Assembly (NCBI GenBank): GCA_018376135.1
Contig: JAHABX010000014.1
Location: 23,106-87,105, forward strand
Reading direction: 5' to 3'
Length of the DNA: 64,000 nucleotides
Source: Clostridiales bacterium
GTDB taxonomy: Bacteria; Bacillota; Clostridia; Lachnospirales; Lachnospiraceae
Shown here one piece after another: positions 26,133-34,676 of this stretch (the stretch's first letter is position 1; each line of letters opens with the position of its first letter). The position numbers were made by a program, and so were the translations under genes. The notes under the pieces were generated by a model. That model made no database searches. It was not told the origin of the DNA and saw only the letters and a list, made by a program, of their open reading frames with translations.

Positions 26133-26321
26133 ATGTCGAGTAAATTAAAATACCATAGGAATTATACCGAATTTGGCGAACCTTACCAACTGGTTTTGCC
26201 ATTAAATTTAGAAGGTTTGGTTCCTGATGATGATTCTGTTCGACGCCTACGCTTATTCTCAAAACATTTATTCTTCAAGAAAAATCGAAACGCCCTCTTG
26301 TTTGCGATGAAAACCGGCTAA
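26133..26321 (+). pseudogene. Decayed IS1182-type transposase remnant
   Basis: An N-terminal fragment begins MSSKLKYHRNYTEFGEPYQL and continues with LPLNLEGLVPDDDSVR, the recognisable start of IS1182-family transposases. After DDSVR the frame shifts: a second frame reads YAYSQNIYSSRKIETPSCLR, which belongs further along the same transposase. So an internal deletion and frameshift have removed most of the gene. No clear terminal inverted repeats are visible. It sits at the right border of the A+T-rich tartrate locus. Confidence 0.78.
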
Positions 26322-26353
26322 GAAGAATATAGTGGAATTATATAAAAAACCTC

Positions 26354-26407
26354 TTGCACTCCTTCCTGTAATATGCTATCATTCTCATATGAATATATGT
26401 TCAAATG
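26354..26407 (+). promoter_or_regulatory. Promoter and SmtB/ArsR-type operator of the P1B ATPase
   Basis: TTGCAC (26354-26359), 17-base spacer, TATCAT (26377-26382). Immediately downstream, 26386-26407 is an imperfect 22-base palindrome (18 of 22 positions symmetric) built on TGAA-N6-TTCA flanked by CAT/ATG, the pattern of SmtB/ArsR/CadC operators. A metal-sensing repressor would block transcription here; its gene is not in the window. Confidence 0.68.
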
Positions 26408-26430
26408 TTTAATGAGTTGTGGAGGATATT

Positions 26431-28572
26431 ATGGACAGAGAATTATCACTGAAACATCCGAATAGAAAAATATACCTGCTGGAGAATCTGGGCTGTGCCA
26501 ACTGTGCAGCCAAGATGGAGAAGCGGATCAACGAACTGGAAGAGGTGCAAAGCGCGACGATCACCTTTGCAACCAGACAGCTGCGGGTCACTGCAGATCA
26601 GTATGAGGGGCTGCTGCCCAGACTTCAGTCCATCTGCTCTTCCATCGAATCAGAGGTCATTGTAAAGGAAAAGGTATCCACACGCAGGAAGTCTGCCGGA
26701 CAAAATGAGAATCATACCCACGGACATTCTGAAGAGAAGAAGGATCTTTTCTGCATCAGCGCAGGTATTGTCCTTTTTGCAGGGATGCTTTTGACAGAGC
26801 ATATGGGAGGACCGGCAGCTGTCATTCTCCTGCTGGCTGTCGCCGCCTATGTGATCCTGGGCGGCGAGATCGTCCTGACCGCAGGGAAGAATCTCATAAA
26901 AGGACAGATCTTTGACGAAAATTTCCTGATGAGTATCGCTACCCTGGGTGCCTTTGTCATCTCTGAATACCCGGAGGCAGTAGGTGTTATGCTCTTTTAT
27001 CGGATCGGAGAATATTTTGAACACCGGGCAGTGGAACGAAGCAGAAGTCAGATCATGAATGCGGCGGATATGCGTCCGGAAACCGTTAATCTTCTGATCA
27101 ACGATGAGGTCCATGTAACAGATGCAGAGGAAGCGCAGCCCGGAGATCTTCTCCTGATCCGTCCCGGTGACCGGATCCCGCTGGACGGTATCGTTGTGGA
27201 GGGTGAGAGCCGGATCGACACCTCTCCCCTTACCGGCGAGCCGGTTCCGGTCCATGTATCTGCAGGGACGGAGGTTCTGTCCGGCTGCGTCAACGCCTCA
27301 GGGCAGCTGAAGCTTCAAGTACAGAAACCGCTGGAGGAATCCATGGTCACCCGTATTCTGGACTCTGTGGAAAATGCAGCCGCAAGCAAACCGAAGGTGG
27401 ACCGTTTCATCACCCGTTTTGCCCGCATCTACACCCCCATCGTGGTGCTTCTGGCAGCAGGCACCGCCCTTCTTCCTCCCCTCCTTGCCGGAGGTGACTG
27501 GAATTACTGGATCTATACAGCCCTTACCTTCCTGGTTATGAGCTGCCCCTGCGCACTGGTTTTAAGTGTTCCTCTTGCCTTTTTCTCCGGTATCGGCGCC
27601 GGTTCCCGCAAGGGTATCCTCTTTAAGGGCGGAGTCGCACTGGAAGCTCTGAGCAAGGTCCGTGCGGTTGTCATGGATAAGACAGGAACCATCACTCAGG
27701 GAAATTTCGTCCTGCAGAAGGCAATCTCCACCGGAACGGTTACAGAAGAGGAGCTGCTCCGGATCACGGCAAGCTGTGAGCAGATATCCACTCACCCGAT
27801 TGCGAACAGTATTGTAGCTGCGGCACAGGAGCAGGGGCTGACCCTTCAGAAGCCTTCTATTTTAAAGGAGATCGCCGGAGAAGGCATCCTTGCGGTCATG
27901 GACGGTCAGGTGATCCTGTGCGGCAACCGAAAGCTGATGGAACACCATATGATCAACCTTTCTTCCTATAAAAACGATACCTTCGGCACTGAGGTACTGG
28001 TTGCCATCGAGGGTGTTTATGCCGGATGCATGGTCATCTCTGATACGATCAAAGCCGATGCCGCACCAGCCATTGCTTCCCTGAAAAAAGGAAACATCAT
28101 CACAGCCATGCTGACCGGAGACGCGCAGAACAGCGCCCAGGCAGTGGCAGATGAACTTGGAATCGATGAAGTACATGCCCGGCTGCTGCCCCAGGATAAG
28201 CTGACGGAGCTTCAAAAGCTCCGCAGTAAATATGAATCTGTCATGTTTGTAGGCGACGGGATCAATGATGCTCCCGTACTGGCAGGCGCAGATGTGGGTG
28301 CCGCAATGGGAAGCGGCGCAGACGCTGCCATCGAGGCAGCGGATGTGGTCTTCATGACCTCCAATATGACAGCGATTCCGGAATCCATCCGGATCGCCAG
28401 AAACGCAGTCCGCATCTCCTGGCAGAATATCACCTTCGCACTGGCTGTGAAAATATTTGTCATGATCCTTGGTCTGTGCGGACTCGCCTCCATGTGGCTG
28501 GCTGTATTCGCAGACACCGGAGTTGCCATGCTCTGTGTGCTGAACTCTATCCGGATCCTTTATAAAAAATAA
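26431..28572 (+). CDS. cadA: Heavy-metal P1B-type ATPase (Cd/Zn/Co type)
   Basis: 713 aa from the ATG at 26431 (GGAGG 5 bases upstream). An N-terminal metal-binding domain has GCANC (residues about 21-25), followed by a His-rich stretch (NENHTHGHSEEKK), then membrane segments, the CPC motif in SCPCALVLSVP, phosphorylation site DKTGT, and hinge GDGINDAPVLAGADVG. The SPC-P-L pattern and C-terminal segment fit zinc/cadmium/cobalt exporters rather than copper ones. It ejects toxic divalent metals at the cost of ATP. Probably induced through the SmtB-like operator. Monocistronic, closed by a terminator shared with thiC. Confidence 0.9.
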   Translation: MDRELSLKHPNRKIYLLENLGCANCAAKMEKRINELEEVQSATITFATRQLRVTADQYEGLLPRLQSICSSIESEVIVKEKVSTRRKSAGQNENHTHGHSEEKKDLFCISAGIVLFAGMLLTEHMGGPAAVILLLAVAAYVILGGEIVLTAGKNLIKGQIFDENFLMSIATLGAFVISEYPEAVGVMLFYRIGEYFEHRAVERSRSQIMNAADMRPETVNLLINDEVHVTDAEEAQPGDLLLIRPGDRIPLDGIVVEGESRIDTSPLTGEPVPVHVSAGTEVLSGCVNASGQLKLQVQKPLEESMVTRILDSVENAAASKPKVDRFITRFARIYTPIVVLLAAGTALLPPLLAGGDWNYWIYTALTFLVMSCPCALVLSVPLAFFSGIGAGSRKGILFKGGVALEALSKVRAVVMDKTGTITQGNFVLQKAISTGTVTEEELLRITASCEQISTHPIANSIVAAAQEQGLTLQKPSILKEIAGEGILAVMDGQVILCGNRKLMEHHMINLSSYKNDTFGTEVLVAIEGVYAGCMVISDTIKADAAPAIASLKKGNIITAMLTGDAQNSAQAVADELGIDEVHARLLPQDKLTELQKLRSKYESVMFVGDGINDAPVLAGADVGAAMGSGADAAIEAADVVFMTSNMTAIPESIRIARNAVRISWQNITFALAVKIFVMILGLCGLASMWLAVFADTGVAMLCVLNSIRILYKK

Positions 28573-28581
28573 TCAGCATAC

Positions 28582-28640
28582 AAAAACGCCCGTATGGTCC
28601 TGAGGGAACAGCTTCCCCCGGCTCATACGGGTATTTTATA
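28582..28640. terminator. Bidirectional terminator between cadA and thiC
   Basis: Stem CCCGTATG / CATACGGG with an inner GGGAA/TTCCC pairing, A run on the left and TATTTTATA on the right. It serves the convergent cadA and thi operons. Confidence 0.75.
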
Positions 28641-28656
28641 TGGTTAGAAACTTGTT

Positions 28657-29967
28657 TTAGAGAATGTCGATATACTCTCCTGCCAGTGCCTTATTCATGC
28701 TTCTTACGGCACAGAACTTACCGCACATACTGCAGGTATCGCTGTGATCCTCCTCCGGGCTTCTGCTGTCACGGATCGCCCTGGCTGTCTCCGGATCCAT
28801 GGCACACTCAAACTGTGCATCCCAGTCCAGTCTTCTTCTGGCGTCCGCCATCTGATCGTCAATATCTCTTGCTCCCGGAATCCCCTTCGCAATATCCGCT
28901 GCATGAGCTGCGATCTTGGAAGCGATGATACCCTGCTTTACATCCTCCACATTGGGCAGTGCCAGATGCTCTGCCGGCGTTACATAGCAGAGGAATGCCG
29001 CACCGCTCATAGCTGCCACGGCACCTCCGATGGCTCCTGTAATATGGTCATAGCCCGGTGCAATGTCTGTTACCAGAGGTCCTAACACATAGAAGGGCGC
29101 ACCCATACAGATGCTCTTCTGTACTTCCATATTTGCAGCCACCTGATTCAGAGGCATGTGTCCCGGTCCCTCAACCATAACCTGTACATTGTGATCCCAT
29201 GCACGCTTGGTCAGCTCTCCCAGGCGTACCAGCTCCTCGATCTGGCACACATCCGTTGCATCCGCCAGGCATCCCGGACGGCAGGCATCTCCGAGAGAAA
29301 TGGTCACATCATGCTCCTCGCAGATATCCAGAATCTCGTCATAATATTCATAGAACGGATTCTCCTCTCCGGTCATGCTCATCCAGGCGAACACAAGGCT
29401 TCCTCCACGGCTGACAATATTCATTTTTCTCTTGTGCCTGCGGATCTGCTCAATGGTCTTTCTGGTGATTCCGCAGTGCAGAGTAACAAAATCCACTCCG
29501 TCCTCCGCATGGAGACGTACCACATCCACAAAATCCTTTGCCGTCAGAGTCGCCAGGTCTCTCTGATAATGGATCACGCTGTCATATACCGGTACCGTTC
29601 CGATCATGACCGGGCATTCCTTTGTCAGCTTCTGACGGAAGGGCTGGGTATTGCCATGGCTGGACAGATCCATGATCGCCTCTGCGCCCAGATCTACCGC
29701 ACTCATAACCTTCTGCATCTCGATATCATAATCCTTGCAGTCTCTGGACACGCCCAGATTCACATTTACCTTGGTGCGCAGCATGCTTCCCACACCCTCC
29801 GGGTCCAGACAGGTATGATGCTTGTTGGCACAGATCGCCACTTTACCCTCTGCGACCAGCTTCATAAGCTGCTCCACCGGCATGTGCTCCTTCTTTGCCA
29901 CCGTCTCGATCTGAGGGGTCACGATCCCTTTTCTTGCTGCATCCATCTGTGTTGTATAAGTGTTCAT
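28657..29967 (-). CDS. thiC: Phosphomethylpyrimidine synthase
   Basis: 436 aa, full length for clostridial ThiC. Makes the HMP-P pyrimidine moiety of thiamine from aminoimidazole ribotide by radical SAM chemistry. Visible features: GTVPVYDS, the HCGI and NIVSRGG stretches, EGPGHMPLNQV, and the C-terminal cluster motif CSMCGKFC (CxxCxxxxC pattern) near residue 410. Last gene of the TPP-riboswitch operon, 51 bases after thiD. No thiazole-forming genes (thiG, thiH, thiS) are in the window, so thiazole is probably salvaged via ThiM/ThiW or encoded elsewhere. Confidence 0.95.
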   Translation of the reverse strand: MNTYTTQMDAARKGIVTPQIETVAKKEHMPVEQLMKLVAEGKVAICANKHHTCLDPEGVGSMLRTKVNVNLGVSRDCKDYDIEMQKVMSAVDLGAEAIMDLSSHGNTQPFRQKLTKECPVMIGTVPVYDSVIHYQRDLATLTAKDFVDVVRLHAEDGVDFVTLHCGITRKTIEQIRRHKRKMNIVSRGGSLVFAWMSMTGEENPFYEYYDEILDICEEHDVTISLGDACRPGCLADATDVCQIEELVRLGELTKRAWDHNVQVMVEGPGHMPLNQVAANMEVQKSICMGAPFYVLGPLVTDIAPGYDHITGAIGGAVAAMSGAAFLCYVTPAEHLALPNVEDVKQGIIASKIAAHAADIAKGIPGARDIDDQMADARRRLDWDAQFECAMDPETARAIRDSRSPEEDHSDTCSMCGKFCAVRSMNKALAGEYIDIL

Positions 29968-30018
29968 TTTTCTTCCTCCTTTATTCTATAACGATTCCAT
30001 TCCAAACTTTTCTTCTCT

Positions 30019-30801
30019 TCAGCCCAGACGAAATACATGGTTCATCGGACCGGAGCCCTTTCCCAGATCAAGCTGTGCCGAAAGAGCTCCGGACAGGTAT
30101 TCCTTCGCCTGGCGCACCGCATCCTCCAGCGATAAGCCCAGGGCAAGATTACTTGCGATCGCACTTGACAGGGTACAGCCTGTCCCGTGGGTATTCGGAT
30201 TGTCGATCCTGCGTCCTTCCATCCATACCGCTCCCTGATCACTGTATAACAGGTCATTGGCATCATTTACCCGGTGACCTCCTTTACAGAGCACTGCACA
30301 GTGATATTTCTCATATAACCACTGGGCCGCCCGCTCCATGCCTTCCGCATCCCGGATCTCCATACCGGTCAGCACCTCTGCCTCCGGAATATTGGGCGTG
30401 ATGACCTCCGCCAGCGGGAAAAGCTCCGCCTGCATAACAAGTGCCGCATCCTCCTGCATAAGTCTGGAGCCGCTGGTGGATACCATGACCGGATCCAGCA
30501 CAATATGTCCTGCCTTATACGTTCTCAGCCTGTCCGCCGTCACCTTCATCAGTCCGCCGGACGAAAGCATCCCGATCTTGACCGCATCCGGAAAAATGTC
30601 CGTAAATATACAGTCCAGCTGATTTCCCAGAAATTCCGGAGTGACCTCCATAATTCCATAGACTCCTGTAGTATTCTGAGCGGTCAGAGCTGCCACCGCA
30701 CTCATGGCATACACTCCGTGAGCCGTCATGGTCTTGATGTCCGCCTGGATTCCAGCTCCTCCGCTGGAATCACTTCCGGCGATCGTCAATGCTGTTCTCA
30801 T
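30019..30801 (-). CDS. thiD: Hydroxymethylpyrimidine/phosphomethylpyrimidine kinase
   Basis: 260 aa. Ribokinase-fold HMP(-P) kinase: start TIAGSDSSGGAGIQADIKT, LDPVMVSTSG, and the ATP/anion-hole motif NTHGTGCTLSSAIAS near residue 205. It phosphorylates HMP and HMP-P for thiamine synthesis. The start overlaps the thiE stop as ATGA. It lies upstream of thiC, which makes its HMP-P substrate. Confidence 0.95.
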   Translation of the reverse strand: MRTALTIAGSDSSGGAGIQADIKTMTAHGVYAMSAVAALTAQNTTGVYGIMEVTPEFLGNQLDCIFTDIFPDAVKIGMLSSGGLMKVTADRLRTYKAGHIVLDPVMVSTSGSRLMQEDAALVMQAELFPLAEVITPNIPEAEVLTGMEIRDAEGMERAAQWLYEKYHCAVLCKGGHRVNDANDLLYSDQGAVWMEGRRIDNPNTHGTGCTLSSAIASNLALGLSLEDAVRQAKEYLSGALSAQLDLGKGSGPMNHVFRLG

Positions 30802-31439
30802 TTCCTCTCTCCTTTCAAAAGCTCCAGAAACTCCTTTGCCGCAGCCGTCTTGTCAGCCGCTCCAAACAGTGCGCTGATCACAGCCACCCCATCCATACCG
30901 GTTCCCAAAAGCTGCTTCACATTTTCCCGGTTGATTCCTCCAATTGCCACCACCGGAATGGACACAGCGCGGCAGATTGCCCTTAACTCCTCTTTAGACA
31001 GGGTAGTCACATCCGTCTTGGTCGTACTTCCAAACACTGCCCCGCAGCCGATATAATCTGCGCCTGCCCGCTCCGCAGCCAGCGCCTCCTCCACATTGTG
31101 GGCACTTCCGCCGATGATAAATCCGTCACCCAGATAAGCTCTCGCCTTCTCGATCCCCATATCGGAAAGTCCCACATGCACACCGTCTGCTCCCGACTGC
31201 TTTGCAATATCCACCCGGTCATTGATGATGAGCGGCACCTCATAACGTCCGCACAGTTCCTTCAATTCCAGCGCTTCCTGAAGAAACAGTTCATCATCTG
31301 CTTCCTTTTCCCGAAGCTGTACACAGGTAACGCCTGCCTTTAACAGCTCCTCCACCGGCTCTGAAAGCCGCTCTCCCGGGCGGAGCCAGCTCCGGTCCGT
31401 GACCGCATACAGGGTCATTGCCTTTGCCTCTATCTTCAT
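30798..31439 (-). CDS. thiE: Thiamine phosphate synthase
   Basis: 213 aa from the ATG at 31439, which overlaps the thiM stop as ATGA; a longer frame to 31469 is not needed. TIM-barrel enzyme joining HMP-PP and thiazole-P. Landmarks: TLYAVTDR, CVQLREKEADD, PLIINDRVDIA, DGVHVG, IGGSAHNVEEA, and VFGSTTKTD, VAIGGINREN. Sits between thiM and thiD in the operon. Confidence 0.95.
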   Translation of the reverse strand: MKIEAKAMTLYAVTDRSWLRPGERLSEPVEELLKAGVTCVQLREKEADDELFLQEALELKELCGRYEVPLIINDRVDIAKQSGADGVHVGLSDMGIEKARAYLGDGFIIGGSAHNVEEALAAERAGADYIGCGAVFGSTTKTDVTTLSKEELRAICRAVSIPVVAIGGINRENVKQLLGTGMDGVAVISALFGAADKTAAAKEFLELLKGERK

Positions 31440-32260
31440 TCCTGTTCCACCTTTCTTCCGCTGCAGCACTCCTCCAGCGCATCGAACAAATGCCTGTGGA
31501 AGCTGCCGATTCCTCCATATTCTCTGTCCGTGCGGCTTCCTGCCAGTTCGGAGCTCTCCTTCCAGAGAGCGCCTGCCTCACATGCCGCCTCATAGGGCGG
31601 CAGACCCGCACCTGCGAACAGGGCACACAATGCTGACAGCATACATCCGCTGCCGGTGATCCGTGCCATCCTTTGATCACCTCCATGCAGGAGTTCAAAG
31701 CCTCTGCCGTCGGACACCACATCCACTTCTCCGCTTACAAGGGCGGCACAGTCATATGCCTGAGCCAGCCGTCCTGCAAGATGACGCTGCTCCTGCTCCG
31801 ATACTGCAATACCGCTCTCCACGCCGCCTGACCGGATACCAGCTTCCCGGGTGGATACTTCTCCCCGCATCCCCAGAAGTATATACGCCTCCTCCTGATT
31901 GCAGCGGATAATGGACGGGCGGATCTCACTTAACAGTCTTTGGATCCCACTCCTTCGGAACCGGCTTGCCCCTGCTCCTACCGGATCCAGCACCACCGGA
32001 TGGGCAAGCTTTGCCGCCCTTCTGCCTGCAAGGATACAGGCTTCCCATTTCTCCTGGTCGGGAACTCCCGTATTCAGAAGCGTCGCATGACAGATTTCCG
32101 TGATCTCTGCCGCCTCTTCGGGTGACTGCGCCATGATCGCACTGCCTCCCGCCGCCAGCAGCAGGTTCGCCATATCCTGCATGGTGACCGGATTCGTCAG
32201 ACAATGGACTCTGGGCGATCTCTCCCGAAGCCGTTCCGCCAGCTCTTTTCTGTCCATCAT
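31436..32260 (-). CDS. thiM: Hydroxyethylthiazole kinase
   Basis: 274 aa. Salvage kinase that phosphorylates thiazole alcohol (THZ). Motifs: VHCLTNPVTMQDMAN, VLDPVGAGASRFR, IIRCNQEEAYIL and ITGSGCMLSAL. The start (two adjacent ATGs) follows the thiW stop with no gap. Its pairing with ThiW points to uptake and salvage of the thiazole moiety. Confidence 0.95.
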   Translation of the reverse strand: MMDRKELAERLRERSPRVHCLTNPVTMQDMANLLLAAGGSAIMAQSPEEAAEITEICHATLLNTGVPDQEKWEACILAGRRAAKLAHPVVLDPVGAGASRFRRSGIQRLLSEIRPSIIRCNQEEAYILLGMRGEVSTREAGIRSGGVESGIAVSEQEQRHLAGRLAQAYDCAALVSGEVDVVSDGRGFELLHGGDQRMARITGSGCMLSALCALFAGAGLPPYEAACEAGALWKESSELAGSRTDREYGGIGSFHRHLFDALEECCSGRKVEQE

Positions 32261-32770
32261 TTATCTCACTCCCTGAAGCTGACCAAGCACGCCGCCCTTT
32301 TCCATAACCGTGATCAGCCCAAAAGCAAGGATACTGCCTGCCACTGTGGAAATCAGAAACGGCACCACATAGACAAACAGCCCCGCAGGCTCTCCTCCCA
32401 TAAGAAGCTTTGCCACCGGATAAGCCGCGATCCCTCCAAGGATCCCTGTTCCCAGTGACTCTGCCGCACAGGTCAGCGACAGCTTTCTGCTGCCTGCATA
32501 GACAAGACCGCAGCACAGTGCCCCTACCATACTTCCCGGAAACGCCATCAGGCTTCCAAGTCCCATCAGGTTGCGGAGCAGACTGGCACAAAAGGCAATT
32601 CCCGTTCCCCACCAGGGACCAAGCGTTACTGCCGCCAGCACATTGACCATATGCTGTACCGGAGCACATTTACTGCCTGCCACCGGGAAGCTCAGCAGAC
32701 TTCCTGCCACGGCTGCCGCCACCAGCACCCCTGCCAGCGCCAGCCTCCTCGTTGTATCCTGTTGTTTCAT
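32261..32770 (-). CDS. thiW: ThiW, S component of an ECF-type thiazole transporter
   Basis: 169 aa from the ATG at 32770 (AGGAAG upstream; a longer frame runs back into a repeat and is rejected). Five to six hydrophobic segments; LAGVLVAAAVAGSLLSFPV, QHMVNVLAAVTLGP and the small-residue-rich FPGSMVGALCCGLVY region are typical of ThiW. It would bind hydroxyethylthiazole and use a shared ECF module (EcfT/EcfA), which is not in the window. First gene under the TPP riboswitch. Confidence 0.9.
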   Translation of the reverse strand: MKQQDTTRRLALAGVLVAAAVAGSLLSFPVAGSKCAPVQHMVNVLAAVTLGPWWGTGIAFCASLLRNLMGLGSLMAFPGSMVGALCCGLVYAGSRKLSLTCAAESLGTGILGGIAAYPVAKLLMGGEPAGLFVYVVPFLISTVAGSILAFGLITVMEKGGVLGQLQGVR

Positions 32771-32875
32771 TACTTCCTGTCTCCTTTCTGTCTTCGGATC
32801 TCTGCCATAAAAAGAATCCCGTCTGCGGGATTCTCCGCCTGCGGCGGGTCGCAAAGCGACATAATTCCGGTCCGC

Positions 32876-32939
32876 CGCAGTGCGATCCATAGCGGAGCGT
32901 TTTTTAATTCACAGGACGTAATTTCCTGTGAATTAAAAA
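32876..32939. repeat. Dispersed repeat, copy B
   Basis: Matches copy A at 12134-12197 in the same orientation. Here the palindrome is perfect: TTAATTCACAGGA, 7-base loop, TCCTGTGAATTAA. A further GC-rich part (about 32820-32875) with CGCCTGCGG and CGGGATTC-type stems is present only in this copy. It sits between the riboswitch terminators and thiW. Confidence 0.8.
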
Positions 32940-32961
32940 AGAGATGCGCGCAGGCATCTCT
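32935..32961 (-). terminator. Second terminator in the thi leader
   Basis: Stem AGAGATGC / GCATCTCT, 6-base loop, then six T on the minus strand. It is stacked 38 bases beyond the first leader terminator. Confidence 0.7.
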
Positions 32962-32991
32962 CCATTCTCTGAGCATATACGGTCCTCCGTA

Positions 32992-33019
32992 CAAAAAAAG
33001 AGATACCGCAGGTATCTCT
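32992..33019 (-). terminator. Riboswitch-controlled terminator of the thi operon
   Basis: Stem AGAGATACC / GGTATCTCT with a 3-base loop and a run of seven T on the minus strand, 16 bases after the TPP aptamer; the likely expression platform. Confidence 0.82.
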
Positions 33020-33034
33020 TCACATCACTCATCC

Positions 33035-33118
33035 TTGTCCCTACGTTGGCATTATCCAAATCAGGTTGTGGGTCAAAGCAATTCAGCTTCCTCTCAGCCA
33101 GCTTCCAGCCAGCTCCCC
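33035..33118 (-). promoter_or_regulatory. TPP riboswitch (THI element)
   Basis: On the minus strand it carries the THI-box core: GGCTGAGAGG, TTTGACCC, ACCTGATTTGGATAATGCC and ACGTAGGGA, in the usual order. It precedes two terminators and the operon thiW-M-E-D-C, which TPP should switch off. Confidence 0.95.
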
Positions 33119-33142
33119 ATCTCCATATATTTTCTAAGGGTT

Positions 33143-33171
33143 ATTATAATGCGGAAGGAATTTTTTTGCAA
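33143..33171 (-). promoter_or_regulatory. Promoter of the thi operon
   Basis: TTGCAA, 17-base spacer, TATAAT on the minus strand, about 25 bases before the TPP aptamer. Confidence 0.72.
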
Positions 33172-33202
33172 CTATAAATTTCCCAAAGTTTTCATTTAAC
33201 TG

Positions 33203-34072
33203 CTATTCATACCGGACCGTCAGTTCTTCTCCGTCACACACGGTCACCGCCGTCTGACCGGATGTATCCCATACGGGAATCCCCCGTTCCTCTAAAAGCT
33301 TCAGGGTCTTCTCCTCCGCCGGTTCTTCCACTGAACAGCAGATCACTGCTGCCGAGGGCATTGCCGCATCCAGAAGCTCCTTTAAACTCTTCTGATATTC
33401 CCCGTGATGAGGCATCTTGATCCAGTCACAGCTCCAGTCTTCCTCCTGCGCAAGCATCTGAGCGATCCTTTCCTTCTCAATATCCCCGGTAAAAAGAAAG
33501 CTTTTCGTCCCGTAGGTCAGTTTCATCACCAGCGACAGATCGTTGTCGTATTCCTTACCCTTTTCCTGCTTTTTGGCAATCAGCGCTTCCGGATCAGCCG
33601 CCGGATAAATGACCAGCTCCATCTCTCCCACAGAAAGAGACATCTGCTCCGACAGCCTCTTCATATCCGGATGCCCCTGGAGGCTCTCCATGAATTCCCC
33701 GTATTCCGGCCGGTCTCCCTCATAGTCCGGCATACAGACAGAAGCCACCTCCATATGCTCCATCAAGTATGCTGCGCCGCCCACATGGTCCTTATCAAAA
33801 TGTGTCACCAGAAGAAGGTCCACCCGGCTGATTCCCTGACTTTTCAGTTCCTGTACAAGTGCATCTCCGTCGTCCTTTTCTCCTGTATCTACCACAATGG
33901 TCTGTTCCTCTGTCCGGATCAGTATACAGTCCGCCTTTCCCACCGGAAGCGCCGTGATCATCAGTCCGCCCTCCGGTTCGGGAGCTGTATCCGTCCCCTG
34001 TACCCATACCCAAAAATTAAGAAGAATAACTCCCATCAATACAGCCGGAATCAATCGTCTCTTCAGCATCAT
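33203..34072 (-). CDS. Metallo-beta-lactamase-fold protein, ComEC/Rec2-like, membrane anchored
   Basis: 289 aa. One N-terminal hydrophobic segment (IPAVLMGVILLNFWVWV) is followed by an MBL domain: VDTGEKDDG, THFDKDHVGG (the THxDxDHxGG metal site), FLFTGDIE and MPHHGEY. This is the stand-alone form of the ComEC C-terminal domain, possibly a secreted phosphodiesterase or nuclease. The last His usually follows as HHGS; here it is HHGE. Close to the prolyl-tRNA editing gene (15 bases). A second paralogue is at 57494-58492. Substrate unknown. Confidence 0.82.
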   Translation of the reverse strand: MMLKRRLIPAVLMGVILLNFWVWVQGTDTAPEPEGGLMITALPVGKADCILIRTEEQTIVVDTGEKDDGDALVQELKSQGISRVDLLLVTHFDKDHVGGAAYLMEHMEVASVCMPDYEGDRPEYGEFMESLQGHPDMKRLSEQMSLSVGEMELVIYPAADPEALIAKKQEKGKEYDNDLSLVMKLTYGTKSFLFTGDIEKERIAQMLAQEEDWSCDWIKMPHHGEYQKSLKELLDAAMPSAAVICCSVEEPAEEKTLKLLEERGIPVWDTSGQTAVTVCDGEELTVRYE

Positions 34073-34087
34073 TTCCGCATCTCCTTC

Positions 34088-34642
34088 CTATCCCTGCAGA
34101 TCCACCAAAACCGGCTCGTGTCCGACTGCGGGAAGGAATTTATTCCAGATATCCGCACTGTTGATACGAAGGCTGCTGGTATTGACGCAGGGGTGACAGC
34201 CGAATACCTCCTCCTCATATACCTGACGGTCGATCACCAGCTGCACCCGGTTTTCCGGATCATTCATAAGCCCCATGATACTGACAGACCCCGGCGTCAG
34301 ATCCAAAAGCTCCTCTAAAAGCTCCGGGCTTCCAAAGGACAGACGGGGTGACTGAATCTGCCTGCAGAAATCCTTGGTCACGAACCGCTTCTTCCCCGGC
34401 ATCAGCAGCAGATAAAATTTCGTCTTCTGGCTGTTGGTCAGAAACAGATTTTTACAGATCTCGATCCCCAGAAGCGCATCCACTCCCTGGCATGCCTCCA
34501 CCGTCATCGCCGCCTCATGATCCACTCTCTGATACCGGATCCCCAGATGATCCAGAAGATCATACACTTTAAGCTCCTTCTCGGATCTTCCCTCCGGATC
34601 TGCGGGTCTTCCTTCATATATATGGTTGTCTATCCTTAACAT
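34088..34642 (-). CDS. Prolyl-tRNA editing protein (ProX / PrdX type)
   Basis: 184 aa YbaK/ProX-fold deacylase. Visible features: the catalytic-Lys region GIEICKNLFLTN, MPGKKRFVTKDF, GSVSIMGLMND and the GCHPCVNTSSL motif. Trans-editing factors of this type clear Ala mischarged on tRNA-Pro. It could be named PrdX as in clostridial proline-reductase operons, but no prd genes are near. Transcribed with the MBL-fold gene downstream. Confidence 0.87.
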   Translation of the reverse strand: MLRIDNHIYEGRPADPEGRSEKELKVYDLLDHLGIRYQRVDHEAAMTVEACQGVDALLGIEICKNLFLTNSQKTKFYLLLMPGKKRFVTKDFCRQIQSPRLSFGSPELLEELLDLTPGSVSIMGLMNDPENRVQLVIDRQVYEEEVFGCHPCVNTSSLRINSADIWNKFLPAVGHEPVLVDLQG

Positions 34643-34676
34643 CTTTTAATCCTCTTTTTCTGCATTTCATTTTGTA

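Noticed and set aside
32770..32994. Possible 74-aa minus-strand protein in the thi leader
   Set aside because: Encoded by the dispersed repeat and terminator hairpins; not supported by any ribosome site or conserved domain.
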